A DNA stretch of 6,046 bases from Moorella sp. UBA4076 (GCA_002383405.1 DFYS01000177.1:269-6314); one strand, 5' to 3'; counted from the first letter of the stretch, positions 1 through 5,647 are shown. Notes: generated by a model from the letters alone, not told the origin. Numbers and translations: made by a program.

Positions 1-13
1 GCCCTCGGAAACA

Positions 14-129
14 GCGCGGCCATAATTCTTAAGCCCGTGGGCTTATGTATGCCGCGCACCATCCGCCTGCAAAGCGAAGTCCTTGTATAAGGGCAGGAAG
101 TGGCGCCCGGAGGGAACCTGCTCCACCCC
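14..129 (-). repeat. Structured palindromic repeat element, left copy
   Basis: This non-coding segment has an outer inverted repeat GCGCGGC (14-20) with GCCGCGC (51-57) enclosing an inner palindrome TAAGCCCGTGGGCTTA (30-45). About 55 bp beyond lies GGGAACCTGCTCCACCCC (112-129). A second copy lies at the right window edge in the opposite orientation (about 5915-6029): its GGGGTGGGGCAGGTTCCC is the reverse complement of 112-129 at 17 of 18 positions, and its palindromic core shares GCCCGTGGGCTTA and the GCGCGGCC arms. The sequence between core and distal arm is poorly conserved but similar in length (about 55 and 50 bp). The strand is assigned by matching the right copy read on +. No open reading frame explains it. 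It could be a dispersed repeat, the end of a mobile element, or a structured RNA; I cannot name a family. Confidence 0.6.
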
Positions 130-167
130 CGGTGCAGTAGCATATTGATTCGCCAGAACGTTATTTT

Positions 168-202
168 AAAAATAAGACGCCGTGCTGGGGTCTTATTTTT
201 TT
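168..202 (+). terminator. Rho-independent terminator upstream of spoIIIAA
   Basis: AAAAATAAGAC (168-178) and GTCTTATTTTT (190-200) are perfect 11-bp complements around an 11-nt loop, and the run of T reaches 202. The stem is AT-rich outside with a GAC/GTC base next to the loop. It probably ends an upstream + transcript whose gene lies outside the window. Because the left arm begins with an A run, it could also stop transcription on the minus strand. It isolates the spoIIIA operon, so the operon promoter should lie between here and 269. Confidence 0.7.
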
Positions 203-219
203 GTCCACCGCTTTCCCTG

Positions 220-227
220 CATAAAAT
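220..227 (+). promoter_or_regulatory. Candidate SigE-type -10 element for the spoIIIA operon
   Basis: CATAAAAT (220-227) matches 7 of 8 positions of the SigE -10 consensus CATACAMT as known from Bacillus. It lies between the terminator and the spoIIIAA ribosome binding site, where the operon promoter is expected. The matching -35 region about 14 nt upstream is T-rich and poor. An alternative is a -35-like TAAAATT (222-228) paired with CATAATGG (245-252), which has a weaker -10. The spoIIIA operon is SigE-dependent in characterised Bacillus; the assignment here is inference from motif and position. Confidence 0.3.
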
Positions 228-254
228 TGCCAGGTCCTTAATAAGCATAATGGC

Positions 255-260
255 AGGAGG
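255..260 (+). promoter_or_regulatory. Ribosome binding site of spoIIIAA
   Basis: AGGAGG ends 8 nt before the ATG at 269 and is the strongest Shine-Dalgarno match in the window. It fixes the long form of SpoIIIAA, although the family similarity only becomes clear around residue 30. A GTG at 356 would give a length nearer the usual one but has no comparable site. Confidence 0.8.
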
Positions 261-268
261 GGAGAGAA

Positions 269-1324
269 ATGGGCAATATCCGTTTGATCAGAAATGAATT
301 GCCCGCACCGGCATCCGGACAGGCCCTGGCCGGCCGGGCGGGAGTCCCAGCGGGGGTGTTGACCCTGCTGCCGGGAGTGATTGCCACCTCCCTGGCGGCC
401 CTGCCCCCGGCAATACAAACGTCCCTGGAAGAAATACGCCTGCGCCGGGAACGTCCCCTCCAGGTACGCTGGAGTAATGGCGAGGGTTGGTTGCAGGCCG
501 GCGGCACGCTGACACCTGTACCCGACCTGGCCTATACGGTAACTGGCGAGGACCTCATTCAGACCATCCAGGCCCTCACCCGGAGCTCGCTCTATGCCCT
601 GGAAGAGGAATTGCGCTCTGGTTATATCACTATCAGCGGCGGGCACCGGGTGGGGCTGGTGGGAGAGGCGGTGGTGCGTCAGGGGGAGGTGCAAACGCTC
701 AAGAACTTCGCCGGTTTAAACCTGCGCCTGGCGCGCAGCGTCCCGGGATGTGCCCGCGGATTAATACCCGGCCTGCTGGCAGGAGGGAAACCCCTCAATA
801 CCCTGCTCCTTTCACCGCCCCGCTGCGGCAAAACTACCCTGCTGCGTGATATCGTCCGCTTTTTTAGTACCGGTATAGCCGCCCTTGAATTTAACGGCGT
901 CAATGTCGCTGTGGTGGACGAGCGTTCGGAGATTGCCGGCTGCTGGCTGGGGGTACCCCAGCTGGACGTCGGCCCGCGCACAGATGTCCTGGACCGCTGC
1001 CCCAAGGCCCCGGGGATGCTTATGCTCCTGCGCTCTATGGCGCCGGAGGTGATTGCTACTGATGAAATCGGCCGACCGGAAGAACTGGCGGCTTTACAGG
1101 ATATCTTGAACGCCGGGGTGACCATACTGGCCACTGTCCACGCCGCTGCCCTGGAAGAACTGATACGGCGCCCCGGGTGGGCGATACTCATGGAGCAGGG
1201 GTTCTGGCAACGGCTGGTCATCCTGGGCCGTGACCCGCGGCCGGGAAGCATCACCGCCGTGCTGGACGGGTATGGCCGGACCATTCATCAGAGTCTCCGG
1301 TGGGGGGATGACCGGGGATGTTAA
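269..1324 (+). CDS. spoIIIAA: Stage III sporulation protein AA, secretion-type ATPase
   Basis: SpoIIIAA is the cytoplasmic ATPase of the SpoIIIA-SpoIIQ mother cell to forespore channel, related to the type II/IV secretion ATPases (GspE/VirB11 group). The 351-aa product shows a Walker A loop SPPRCGKTT at residues 182-190 with K188 and T189, the strand VAVVDERSEI at 213-222, a Walker B-type segment VIATDEIG at 261-268 with D265 and E266, and a conserved histidine in ILATVHA at 286-292. The N-terminal part (about 30-160) includes EEIRLRRERPLQV and SGGHRVGLVGE, typical of the family. It is longer than the roughly 307 aa of the Bacillus protein, mostly through about 30 extra N-terminal residues, but the strong upstream ribosome binding site supports the ATG at 269. 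It is first in the operon, and its stop overlaps the start of spoIIIAB by 7 nt, which suggests translational coupling. Confidence 0.97.
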   Translation: MGNIRLIRNELPAPASGQALAGRAGVPAGVLTLLPGVIATSLAALPPAIQTSLEEIRLRRERPLQVRWSNGEGWLQAGGTLTPVPDLAYTVTGEDLIQTIQALTRSSLYALEEELRSGYITISGGHRVGLVGEAVVRQGEVQTLKNFAGLNLRLARSVPGCARGLIPGLLAGGKPLNTLLLSPPRCGKTTLLRDIVRFFSTGIAALEFNGVNVAVVDERSEIAGCWLGVPQLDVGPRTDVLDRCPKAPGMLMLLRSMAPEVIATDEIGRPEELAALQDILNAGVTILATVHAAALEELIRRPGWAILMEQGFWQRLVILGRDPRPGSITAVLDGYGRTIHQSLRWGDDRGC

Positions 1325-1836
1325 AGGTGCTGGGCAGTATTCTCATAGTTCTAACCTGCGGTTTTCTCGGGCTGGAGAGGGCGCGGGGATTCAGTTCCCG
1401 TATTGAACAGCTGCGCCAGCTGAATGCCGGCTTGAAAATGCTGGAAACGGAAATAGTCTACGGGGCCACCCCCCTCCCTCAGGCCTTAAACCGGATAGGG
1501 AAGCAGTTGTCCGGACCGGCGGCTGTCTTTTTCCAGGCCGTCGCCAGGCAATTGCGGGAGAATGCAGCTCGGGGAGCCATAGCAGCCTGGGAAAAGGGAC
1601 TGGCGGAACTCGAACAGACGGGAGACCTGCGAGCCGGAGATCGGGAAATACTCCGCAGCCTGGGTCCCATGCTGGGCAATTCCGGCGCTGCTGATCAGGT
1701 CAAGAACCTGGAGCTGACCCGCCAGCTTCTGGAGCAGCAGAGTCTGGCTGCCCTGGAGGAGAACAACCGCCAGGGCAGGATGTGGCGCACCCTGGGTTTT
1801 CTGATGGGGATCACCCTGGTGCTATTGCTTTATTAA
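1318..1836 (+). CDS. spoIIIAB: Stage III sporulation protein AB, GspF-like membrane protein
   Basis: The 172-aa product matches the usual SpoIIIAB length (about 171 aa). It has an N-terminal hydrophobic helix (residues 3-19), then the family-like stretch RARGFSSRIEQLRQL and LKMLETEIVYGATPLPQAL at 39-57, a long amphipathic helical middle (65-155) rich in Glu, Gln and Leu, and a C-terminal membrane helix (159-172) that ends at the last residue. SpoIIIAB proteins have a fold related to GspF, the inner-membrane partner of the secretion ATPase, so it probably works with SpoIIIAA at the mother-cell face of the outer forespore membrane. The ATG at 1318 lies inside the end of spoIIIAA and is preceded by a G-rich site around 1301-1307. 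Membrane placement is read from the sequence; the partner assignment is family knowledge. Confidence 0.94.
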   Translation: MLKVLGSILIVLTCGFLGLERARGFSSRIEQLRQLNAGLKMLETEIVYGATPLPQALNRIGKQLSGPAAVFFQAVARQLRENAARGAIAAWEKGLAELEQTGDLRAGDREILRSLGPMLGNSGAADQVKNLELTRQLLEQQSLAALEENNRQGRMWRTLGFLMGITLVLLLY

Positions 1837-1839
1837 TCT

Positions 1840-1920
1840 TACGGAGGGGAAAGCTAATCGCCGCCCACTTGCCGGCAAGCCGGATGCATGGGCTTACTAA
1901 AATCATACGAAGGGGAAAGC
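1840..1920 (+). repeat. Duplicated ribosome binding site flanking a short insert between spoIIIAB and spoIIIAC
   Basis: TACGGAGGGGAAAGC (1840-1854) and TACGAAGGGGAAAGC (1906-1920) match at 14 of 15 positions and lie 66 bp apart. The first sits just after the spoIIIAB stop and leads to no start codon at a good distance, since TAATCG follows it. The second is correctly spaced from the ATG of spoIIIAC at 1924. The intervening segment contains a perfect 12-bp palindrome CTTGCCGGCAAG (1868-1879). It looks like a duplication or small insertion that copied the original spoIIIAC leader. The event is inferred; the repeat itself is directly visible. Confidence 0.7.
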
Positions 1921-1923
1921 GTT

Positions 1924-2130
1924 ATGTTAAGCGTTGACATCAGCCTGATTTTCCGCCTGGCGGCCCTGGCTATTATCATTACGATCTTCTATACCTTTTT
2001 GAAACAGGCCGGCCGCGATGAGTATGCCTATATGACCCTCCTGGCCGGCCTGGCGATAGCCCTGCTGTGGGTTATACCTTTAATTATAGAACTATTTGAA
2101 GCTGTGCGGTCGGTCTTCCAGCTGTATTAA
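1924..2130 (+). CDS. spoIIIAC: Stage III sporulation protein AC, small membrane protein
   Basis: This 68-aa product has exactly the length usual for SpoIIIAC. Two membrane helices, at about residues 8-25 and 37-57, flank the family-typical polar loop KQAGRDEYAY (27-36), and the protein ends with an amphipathic ELFEAVRSVFQLY. SpoIIIAC is a structural membrane component of the SpoIIIA complex. An in-frame ATG at 1888 would add 12 residues, but it lies within the inserted segment and lacks a good ribosome binding site. The ATG at 1924 follows AAGGGG (1910-1915) by 8 nt and gives the canonical size, so I chose it. spoIIIAD begins 14 nt after the stop. Confidence 0.95.
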   Translation: MLSVDISLIFRLAALAIIITIFYTFLKQAGRDEYAYMTLLAGLAIALLWVIPLIIELFEAVRSVFQLY

Positions 2131-2144
2131 AGGGGTGGCCGCGG

Positions 2145-2534
2145 ATGGAAATCTTCCAGATCGCCGGCCTGGCCCTGACGGCTACCCTGATTATTATCCT
2201 GGTGCGCCAGGCGCGGGGCGGGGAGACAGCCATGCTCATCAGCCTGGTGGTGGGGGCGACCATATTCCTGCTGCTCCTCGACCGCATCGGCACCGTGATC
2301 CGGGTGCTGGCCGACCTCTCGGACCGGGCCGGTATCAACCAGTTCTACCTGAATACGATCCTAAAGATTATTGGCATTGCCTACGTGGCGGAATTCGGCG
2401 GCCAGGTCTGCCGGGACGCCGGGGAAAACGCCATTGCCAGCAAAGTGGAGCTGGCGGCTAAGGTGCTGATTATGGTCCTGGCCATCCCGATTATAGTCGC
2501 CATTCTGGAGACGATAATCCGTCTTTTACCGTAA
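2145..2534 (+). CDS. spoIIIAD: Stage III sporulation protein AD, membrane protein
   Basis: The 129-aa product is close to the usual SpoIIIAD length (about 133 aa). It has membrane segments at about residues 3-21, 29-46 and 103-127, plus a hydrophobic stretch at 72-82. The most recognisable block is GIAYVAEFGGQVCRDAGENA (77-96) followed by IASKVELAAK (97-106), conserved in the family. SpoIIIAC and SpoIIIAD are related small membrane proteins and probably form part of the channel platform with SpoIIIAE. The ATG is preceded by AGGGGTGG (2131-2138) at 6 nt. The stop codon lies inside a hairpin (2528-2563) that separates this gene from spoIIIAE. Confidence 0.95.
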   Translation: MEIFQIAGLALTATLIIILVRQARGGETAMLISLVVGATIFLLLLDRIGTVIRVLADLSDRAGINQFYLNTILKIIGIAYVAEFGGQVCRDAGENAIASKVELAAKVLIMVLAIPIIVAILETIIRLLP

Positions 2535-2563
2535 AAAACCGGCTGCAACGAGTTTTTGACGGT
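2528..2563 (+). promoter_or_regulatory. Hairpin spanning the spoIIIAD stop, upstream of spoIIIAE
   Basis: ACCGT, six A and C (2528-2539) pair with G, five T, then GACGGT (2552-2563): eleven pairs and one A/G mismatch around a 12-nt loop. It is followed by GGTCAGGAAC rather than a T run, so it is not a standard intrinsic terminator. It could affect ribosome flow, mRNA processing or stability between the two genes. The pairing is visible; any function is inferred. Confidence 0.4.
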
Positions 2564-2596
2564 CAGGAACCTTCATCGGGGAAAAGGTGAAACATA

Positions 2597-3919
2597 GTGC
2601 TCGGGATGTCTGCTCCCACTGGACCCATCCGCCATCACCGCCGCCATAATTGCAGCGTGTACCCGCATAAGGTGTTTTGTGCCCGCCCCCGCCAGCTGGC
2701 GCAAAGGGCGGCAGGAGTGTTAATCCTGCTGGTGCTTTACGGGCTTTCCTGTTCCGTGGCGGCGCCGCGAGCCCTGGCCTACTACCCGCCGCAGCCCGCG
2801 ACCGGGGCAGCGGCGGCCATGACTCTGGACGAGCAACTGGAACAGCAGCTATCCCGGCTCAACCTGGAGGGTATCGATACTTATTTGAACCAGCTGGACC
2901 GGGAAGTGGGCCAATACCTGCCGCACTTTGATTTCCAGTCAATCCTGGCCGGCCTGCGCCAGGGCAGGCTGCCTGTCGACCCGCTGGACGTCGGGCGGGG
3001 GTTATTAAAATATCTTTTCCACGAGCTCCTGGCCAGCGGCGCCCTGCTGGGGCAGCTCCTTATCCTGGCGGTGGCCTGCGCCGTCTTGCAGAATCTCCAG
3101 GCTGCTTTTAATGAGGGGGGCATCGCAACCCTGGCGCGCGGGGTGGCTTTCCTGGCCCTGGTCACCCTGGCTCTTACCTCCTTCACCCTGGCTGTTGGTA
3201 CCGCCGGGGAGGCTGTCGACCGCATGGTATCCTTTTTCCAATCCCTGTTGCCCGTACTTGTAACCCTGCTGGCGGCCACCGGCGGCATCTCGGTCTCGAC
3301 GCTGCTGCAGCCGGTCCTGGTATATACCGTGACCATCACCGGCACCCTGATGCACAATGTCCTCTTTCCCCTTTTGTACCTTACCGCCTGCCTGACGGTG
3401 GTCAGCCATATTGCCGACCGCTTTCAGATATCAAAACTGGCCGGGCTCCTGAAACAGGTCGCCATGGTTGCCCTGGGGTTGATGATGACTGTTTTTACCG
3501 GAGTTTTATCTATTTACGGGGTTGCCGGGGCGGTGGCCGACGGGGTAGGCTTAAGGGCTATCCAGTTTGCAACCGACGCTTTTTTGCCCGTAGTCGGCGG
3601 CATGCTGTCCGATGCCATCGAAACCGTCGCCGGGGCGACCCTGCTGTTGAAAAGCGCCGTCAGCCTTGTCGGGGTGGGCATCATTTTTTTCCTGGCAGCT
3701 TTTCCCATGTTAAAGATCCTTTCCCTGGTAGTGGTCTATAAGGTGGCAGCGGCTGTAATCCAGCCCTTTGGCGAGGAGCAGCTGGCCGAAGCTCTGGACG
3801 GCATCGGCGGCGCCTTGACCCTGGTCTTTGCCTGCGTGGCGGTGACGGGATTAATATTCTTCCTGGCTATCACTGTTATCGTCGTCCTGGGGAACATTAC
3901 GGTAGCCTTGAGGGGGTAG
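2597..3919 (+). CDS. spoIIIAE: Stage III sporulation protein AE, polytopic membrane platform protein
   Basis: SpoIIIAE is the large polytopic membrane component of the SpoIIIA channel. The 440-aa product has a signal-like N terminus (hydrophobic core 39-56, plausible cleavage after ALA at 59-61), a soluble stretch (about 62-140) containing LEQQLSRLNLEGIDTYLNQL, and then a series of membrane helices at about 147-165, 183-201, 213-227, 236-275, 286-309, 345-385 and 404-436. The segment PVVGGMLSDAIETVAGATLL (331-350) is typical of the family. The chosen GTG at 2597 follows AAAGGTGA (2583-2590) at good distance. An ATG at 2606 is possible but farther from the site. With this start the protein is about 40 aa longer than the Bacillus protein, because about 35 basic residues precede the signal core. 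Its last codon overlaps the GTG proposed for spoIIIAF by one base. Confidence 0.95.
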   Translation: MLGMSAPTGPIRHHRRHNCSVYPHKVFCARPRQLAQRAAGVLILLVLYGLSCSVAAPRALAYYPPQPATGAAAAMTLDEQLEQQLSRLNLEGIDTYLNQLDREVGQYLPHFDFQSILAGLRQGRLPVDPLDVGRGLLKYLFHELLASGALLGQLLILAVACAVLQNLQAAFNEGGIATLARGVAFLALVTLALTSFTLAVGTAGEAVDRMVSFFQSLLPVLVTLLAATGGISVSTLLQPVLVYTVTITGTLMHNVLFPLLYLTACLTVVSHIADRFQISKLAGLLKQVAMVALGLMMTVFTGVLSIYGVAGAVADGVGLRAIQFATDAFLPVVGGMLSDAIETVAGATLLLKSAVSLVGVGIIFFLAAFPMLKILSLVVVYKVAAAVIQPFGEEQLAEALDGIGGALTLVFACVAVTGLIFFLAITVIVVLGNITVALRG

Positions 3920-4704
3920 TGGCGGAGTTGATGGCCAGGATCGGTGAGATTGTCCGCCAGGTGGCCCTCATCGCTTTGCTGGCGGCTTTCCTGGAAATGT
4001 TGCTGCCGGATAAAAAAATGACCCGCTATGTCCGTCTGGTCCTGGGGCTCTTTGTGGTCGTAGCCATTTTGAGCCCCCTGGCGGAAGGGTTACGCCTGGG
4101 GCCGGAGATGGATGTCGCCGCCTGGGACCTGCGTCTGGACCCGGTGACGGATGTACCGGCGCAACAGGGTCAGGAAATAGCCCGGGCCAACGCGGAGGCA
4201 GCCCTGGAGCTTTATCGCCAGCGCCTGGCCGGGCAGATTAAAGCCCTGGTATCCCTGGTGCCGGGCGTTAAAACAGTAGAGGCGCAGGTGAGTGTTGATA
4301 ATGAAAAGGAGTGCCGGGGAGCTATCCGCCGGGTGGTGGTGATAGTTACCCTGGGAGAACCCGCTTCAGCGCCGCCACCGATCGAAGTTGAGCGTATTGA
4401 GGTGCAACCAGGAACAAAACCCGACAGTGATGCCAATAATGAACCAATGGGCGAAACTGCGCCGGGAGAGGAGGCGAAAAGTGACCTTGCGGTCATCCCT
4501 GAGCCGGTACTGCCTGAGAAGCAGTTATCGGAGGAACCCGCGCAAGCCCCGGGAGAAGTTGCGGGAGCCGAGCAAAAATCGCCGTCTCCCGCTGCCACCG
4601 TTACCCAGGATGAAGCCCAGCAGCTCAAAGCGCGGATTATAGCCATGATTGCTCACTTCTATGGCCTTGAACCCGGTCAGGTAGAAGTATTATTTGTGAA
4701 GTGA
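3919..4704 (+). CDS. spoIIIAF: Stage III sporulation protein AF, ring-building-motif membrane protein with long linker
   Basis: SpoIIIAF anchors a ring-building-motif domain in the outer forespore membrane. The product has two N-terminal membrane helices (about residues 12-29 and 37-54) joined by LLPDKKMTRYVRLV, which is strongly family-like. A soluble helix-strand region follows (85-146), with LYRQRLAGQIKALVSLVPGV and then the strand RRVVVIVTLG. A long Pro/Glu/Ala-rich linker (about 148-232) leads to the closing helix-strand AQQLKARIIAMIAHFYGLEP and VEVLFVK. At 261 aa it is longer than the roughly 206 aa of Bacillus, mainly through this linker, which splits the domain. The start is uncertain: GTG 3919 overlaps the spoIIIAE stop but has AGGGGG only 2 nt upstream; TTG 3928 and ATG 3931 are alternatives that would remove 3 or 4 residues. 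The stop codon is the first unit of the heptad array. Confidence 0.9.
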   Translation: MAELMARIGEIVRQVALIALLAAFLEMLLPDKKMTRYVRLVLGLFVVVAILSPLAEGLRLGPEMDVAAWDLRLDPVTDVPAQQGQEIARANAEAALELYRQRLAGQIKALVSLVPGVKTVEAQVSVDNEKECRGAIRRVVVIVTLGEPASAPPPIEVERIEVQPGTKPDSDANNEPMGETAPGEEAKSDLAVIPEPVLPEKQLSEEPAQAPGEVAGAEQKSPSPAATVTQDEAQQLKARIIAMIAHFYGLEPGQVEVLFVK

Positions 4705-4819
4705 GAGGCGAGAGGTGAGAGGTGAGAGGTGAGAAGTGAGAAGTGAGAAGTGAGAAGTGGGAAGTGGGAAGTGGGAAGTGAGAAGTGGGAAGTGGGAAGT
4801 GAGAGGCGAGAGGTGAGAA
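4701..4819 (+). repeat. Heptanucleotide tandem array, 17 units
   Basis: Seventeen consecutive 7-bp units read GTGAGAG, GCGAGAG, GTGAGAG twice, GTGAGAA four times, GTGGGAA three times, GTGAGAA, GTGGGAA twice, GTGAGAG, GCGAGAG and GTGAGAA. Degenerate units continue to about 4832. Variants differ at positions 2, 4 and 7 only, and like variants are grouped, as expected from slippage or unequal exchange. The array starts on the last codon and TGA stop of spoIIIAF, so the reading frame is closed by the first unit. Heptanucleotide arrays of this general kind are known from several bacteria, for example the STRR repeats of cyanobacteria; a link to those is not claimed. Confidence 0.95.
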
Positions 4820-4852
4820 ATGGGGAAATGAGGCTTTTGTCAAACTGGCTTA

Positions 4853-4900
4853 GTAGACGCCCATGCCGATAACGCGGCACCAGCAGCAGGATGAAAATAG
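4853..4900 (+). repeat. 48-bp dispersed repeat, copy 1
   Basis: This copy matches 5848-5895 at 43 of 48 positions in the same orientation. The best-conserved part is ACGCGGCACCAGCAGCAGG, followed by ATGAAAATAG here and ATGGAAATAG in copy 2. TGCCG (4864-4868) and CGGCA (4875-4879) form a small hairpin. The two copies bracket spoIIIAG. It has no coding sense that I can recognise. Confidence 0.85.
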
Positions 4901-4921
4901 CAGGGGTGTGATTTCAATCAG

Positions 4922-4940
4922 GAACTGGCGTAGCCAGTTC
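4922..4940 (+). repeat. Short perfect inverted repeat (hairpin)
   Basis: GAACTGGC (4922-4929) and GCCAGTTC (4933-4940) are perfect complements around the loop GTA, extended by a G-U and an A-U pair on RNA. No T run follows, so it is not a standard terminator. An upstream AACTGGC (4843-4849) could pair with the same right arm, giving two mutually exclusive folds. Confidence 0.6.
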
Positions 4941-4952
4941 TTACAAACCTCC

Positions 4953-4980
4953 CACATCTCACATCTCACTTCTCGCCTCT
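4953..4980 (-). repeat. Inverted heptad arm, four units
   Basis: Read on the minus strand from 4980, this is AGAGGCG, AGAAGTG, AGATGTG, AGATGTG: four units of the same heptad family as the 4701-4819 array but inverted, with a T in place of A in the last two. It ends 43 bp before the spoIIIAG start and could pair with the right end of the array. Confidence 0.8.
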
Positions 4981-5012
4981 ATTTTCTGGGTGGTTACCTC
5001 ACATCTAATAAT

Positions 5013-5020
5013 GGGGGTGA
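5013..5020 (+). promoter_or_regulatory. Ribosome binding site of spoIIIAG
   Basis: GGGGGTGA fits the 16S-complementary GGAGGTGA with one change and ends 3 nt before GTG 5024 (6 nt counted from the G run). This gives spoIIIAG its own strong initiation signal after the 319-bp non-coding gap, where coupling to spoIIIAF is impossible. TTG 5027 is an alternative start, one codon later. Confidence 0.65.
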
Positions 5021-5023
5021 TAA

Positions 5024-5647
5024 GTGTTGCTGGAAAAAAGATGGTCGGGCTGGCGTTTCCTGCCCCAGAAACCGCCCGGGTATCTCTGGCTGGCTGCCGG
5101 CGTTTTGATCCTGGGAAGCATATTCGTCAGCATCGGCAATATTAACCGGTCCCAACAACGCCCCGAAGGTCAGCCGCCAGGGAAGACGGTCACCCGGCCC
5201 GAAGGGGAGCAGCAGGCGACGGAATTGATGGCTACCGCCAGGGAGCTGGAAAGTCAGTTGCAGGGGATACTGGAGCAAGTCAGCGGCGCTGGCCGGGTGG
5301 CGGTGCGGGTATCCTTAAAAAACAGCCCGCTGAAAGAGCTGGCCACCAATACCAAAACTACCCGGCGCAGCATCGAGGAAAAGGACCAAAGCGGCGGTAC
5401 ACGGGTGACTACCGACAGCAATGAAGATGCCCAGCTGGTCATGGCCCGTAATGCCCAGCTAAATGGCGGCGAAGCGCCGGTAGTAGTCCGGGAGTCCCAG
5501 CCGGAGATCCTGGGTGTAGTGGTAGTGGCCGCAGGGGCGAACGACCCCCAGGTGCGGGCGCGGTTCATCCAGGCGGTGCAGACCCTGTGGGGCCTGGCGC
5601 CCCACCAGGTGCAGGTGCTGCCAATGGAAACTGAAGGGAGCCCGTAG
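5024..5647 (+). CDS. spoIIIAG: Stage III sporulation protein AG, ring-forming channel protein
   Basis: SpoIIIAG forms the large oligomeric ring of the SpoIIIA-SpoIIQ channel in the space between mother cell and forespore. The 207-aa product (Bacillus about 229 aa) has a basic N terminus, one membrane helix (about residues 20-38), a short Pro/Gln-rich linker (41-65) and a ring-building-motif domain. That domain begins with the helix ELESQLQGILEQVSGAGRVA and strand VRVSLKN, is interrupted by the polar insertion typical of SpoIIIAG (about 101-162, with TKTTRRSIEEKDQSGGTRVT), and resumes with EILGVVVVAAGANDPQVRAR and the final QTLWGLAPHQVQVLPME. The insertion forms a beta-rich rim in the known structure. 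The gene stands alone between two non-coding repeat blocks. The spoIIIAH gene normally found next is not in the remaining 399 bp. Confidence 0.95.
   Translation: MLLEKRWSGWRFLPQKPPGYLWLAAGVLILGSIFVSIGNINRSQQRPEGQPPGKTVTRPEGEQQATELMATARELESQLQGILEQVSGAGRVAVRVSLKNSPLKELATNTKTTRRSIEEKDQSGGTRVTTDSNEDAQLVMARNAQLNGGEAPVVVRESQPEILGVVVVAAGANDPQVRARFIQAVQTLWGLAPHQVQVLPMETEGSP

Larger units (their letters stand above)
4705..5023. other. Non-coding repeat block between spoIIIAF and spoIIIAG
   Basis: These 319 bp contain no credible gene. In order they hold the heptad array (to about 4832), a 48-bp dispersed repeat (4853-4900), a short hairpin (4922-4940), four heptads in the opposite orientation (4953-4980), one more related TCACATCT (5000-5007) and the ribosome binding site of spoIIIAG. 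The segment 4802-4832 is largely complementary to 4948-4980, so the whole block could fold as a long stem with a loop of about 115 nt. Minus-strand open frames here encode only Ser/His/Pro/Leu/Thr repeats and are products of the array. Confidence 0.75.

Noticed and set aside
100..297. 65-codon + frame in the leader
   Set aside because: It runs through the repeat element and the terminator hairpin, overlaps the spoIIIAA start, and has no ribosome binding site or recognisable domain.
161..694. Long minus-strand frame opposite spoIIIAA
   Set aside because: It is a shadow of the GC-rich spoIIIAA gene: composition is Gln/Arg/Gly-rich with no motif, while the + strand carries clear ATPase motifs.
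679..1284. 201-codon minus-strand frame opposite spoIIIAA
   Set aside because: Ser/Arg-rich shadow translation of the Walker motif region; no independent evidence.
1888..1923. Extended start for spoIIIAC
   Set aside because: The 12 extra residues come from the inserted segment, lack a ribosome site and are not usual in the family; the ATG at 1924 gives the canonical 68 aa.
2881..3409. Minus-strand frames opposite spoIIIAE
   Set aside because: Arg/Ser- or Gln/Gly-rich antisense of hydrophobic membrane helices; no start signal.
4212..4646. Minus-strand frame opposite spoIIIAF
   Set aside because: It is the antisense of the low-complexity linker, Ser/Gly/Ala-rich and without motifs.
4701..4819. 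CRISPR array
   Set aside because: Units are 7 bp with no spacers, and no cas gene is present.
4637..4880. Minus-strand frames with repeated Thr-Ser-His-Phe-Pro-Leu
   Set aside because: The repeated peptide is only the translation of the heptad DNA array in successive frames (7 bp times 3), not a genuine protein repeat.
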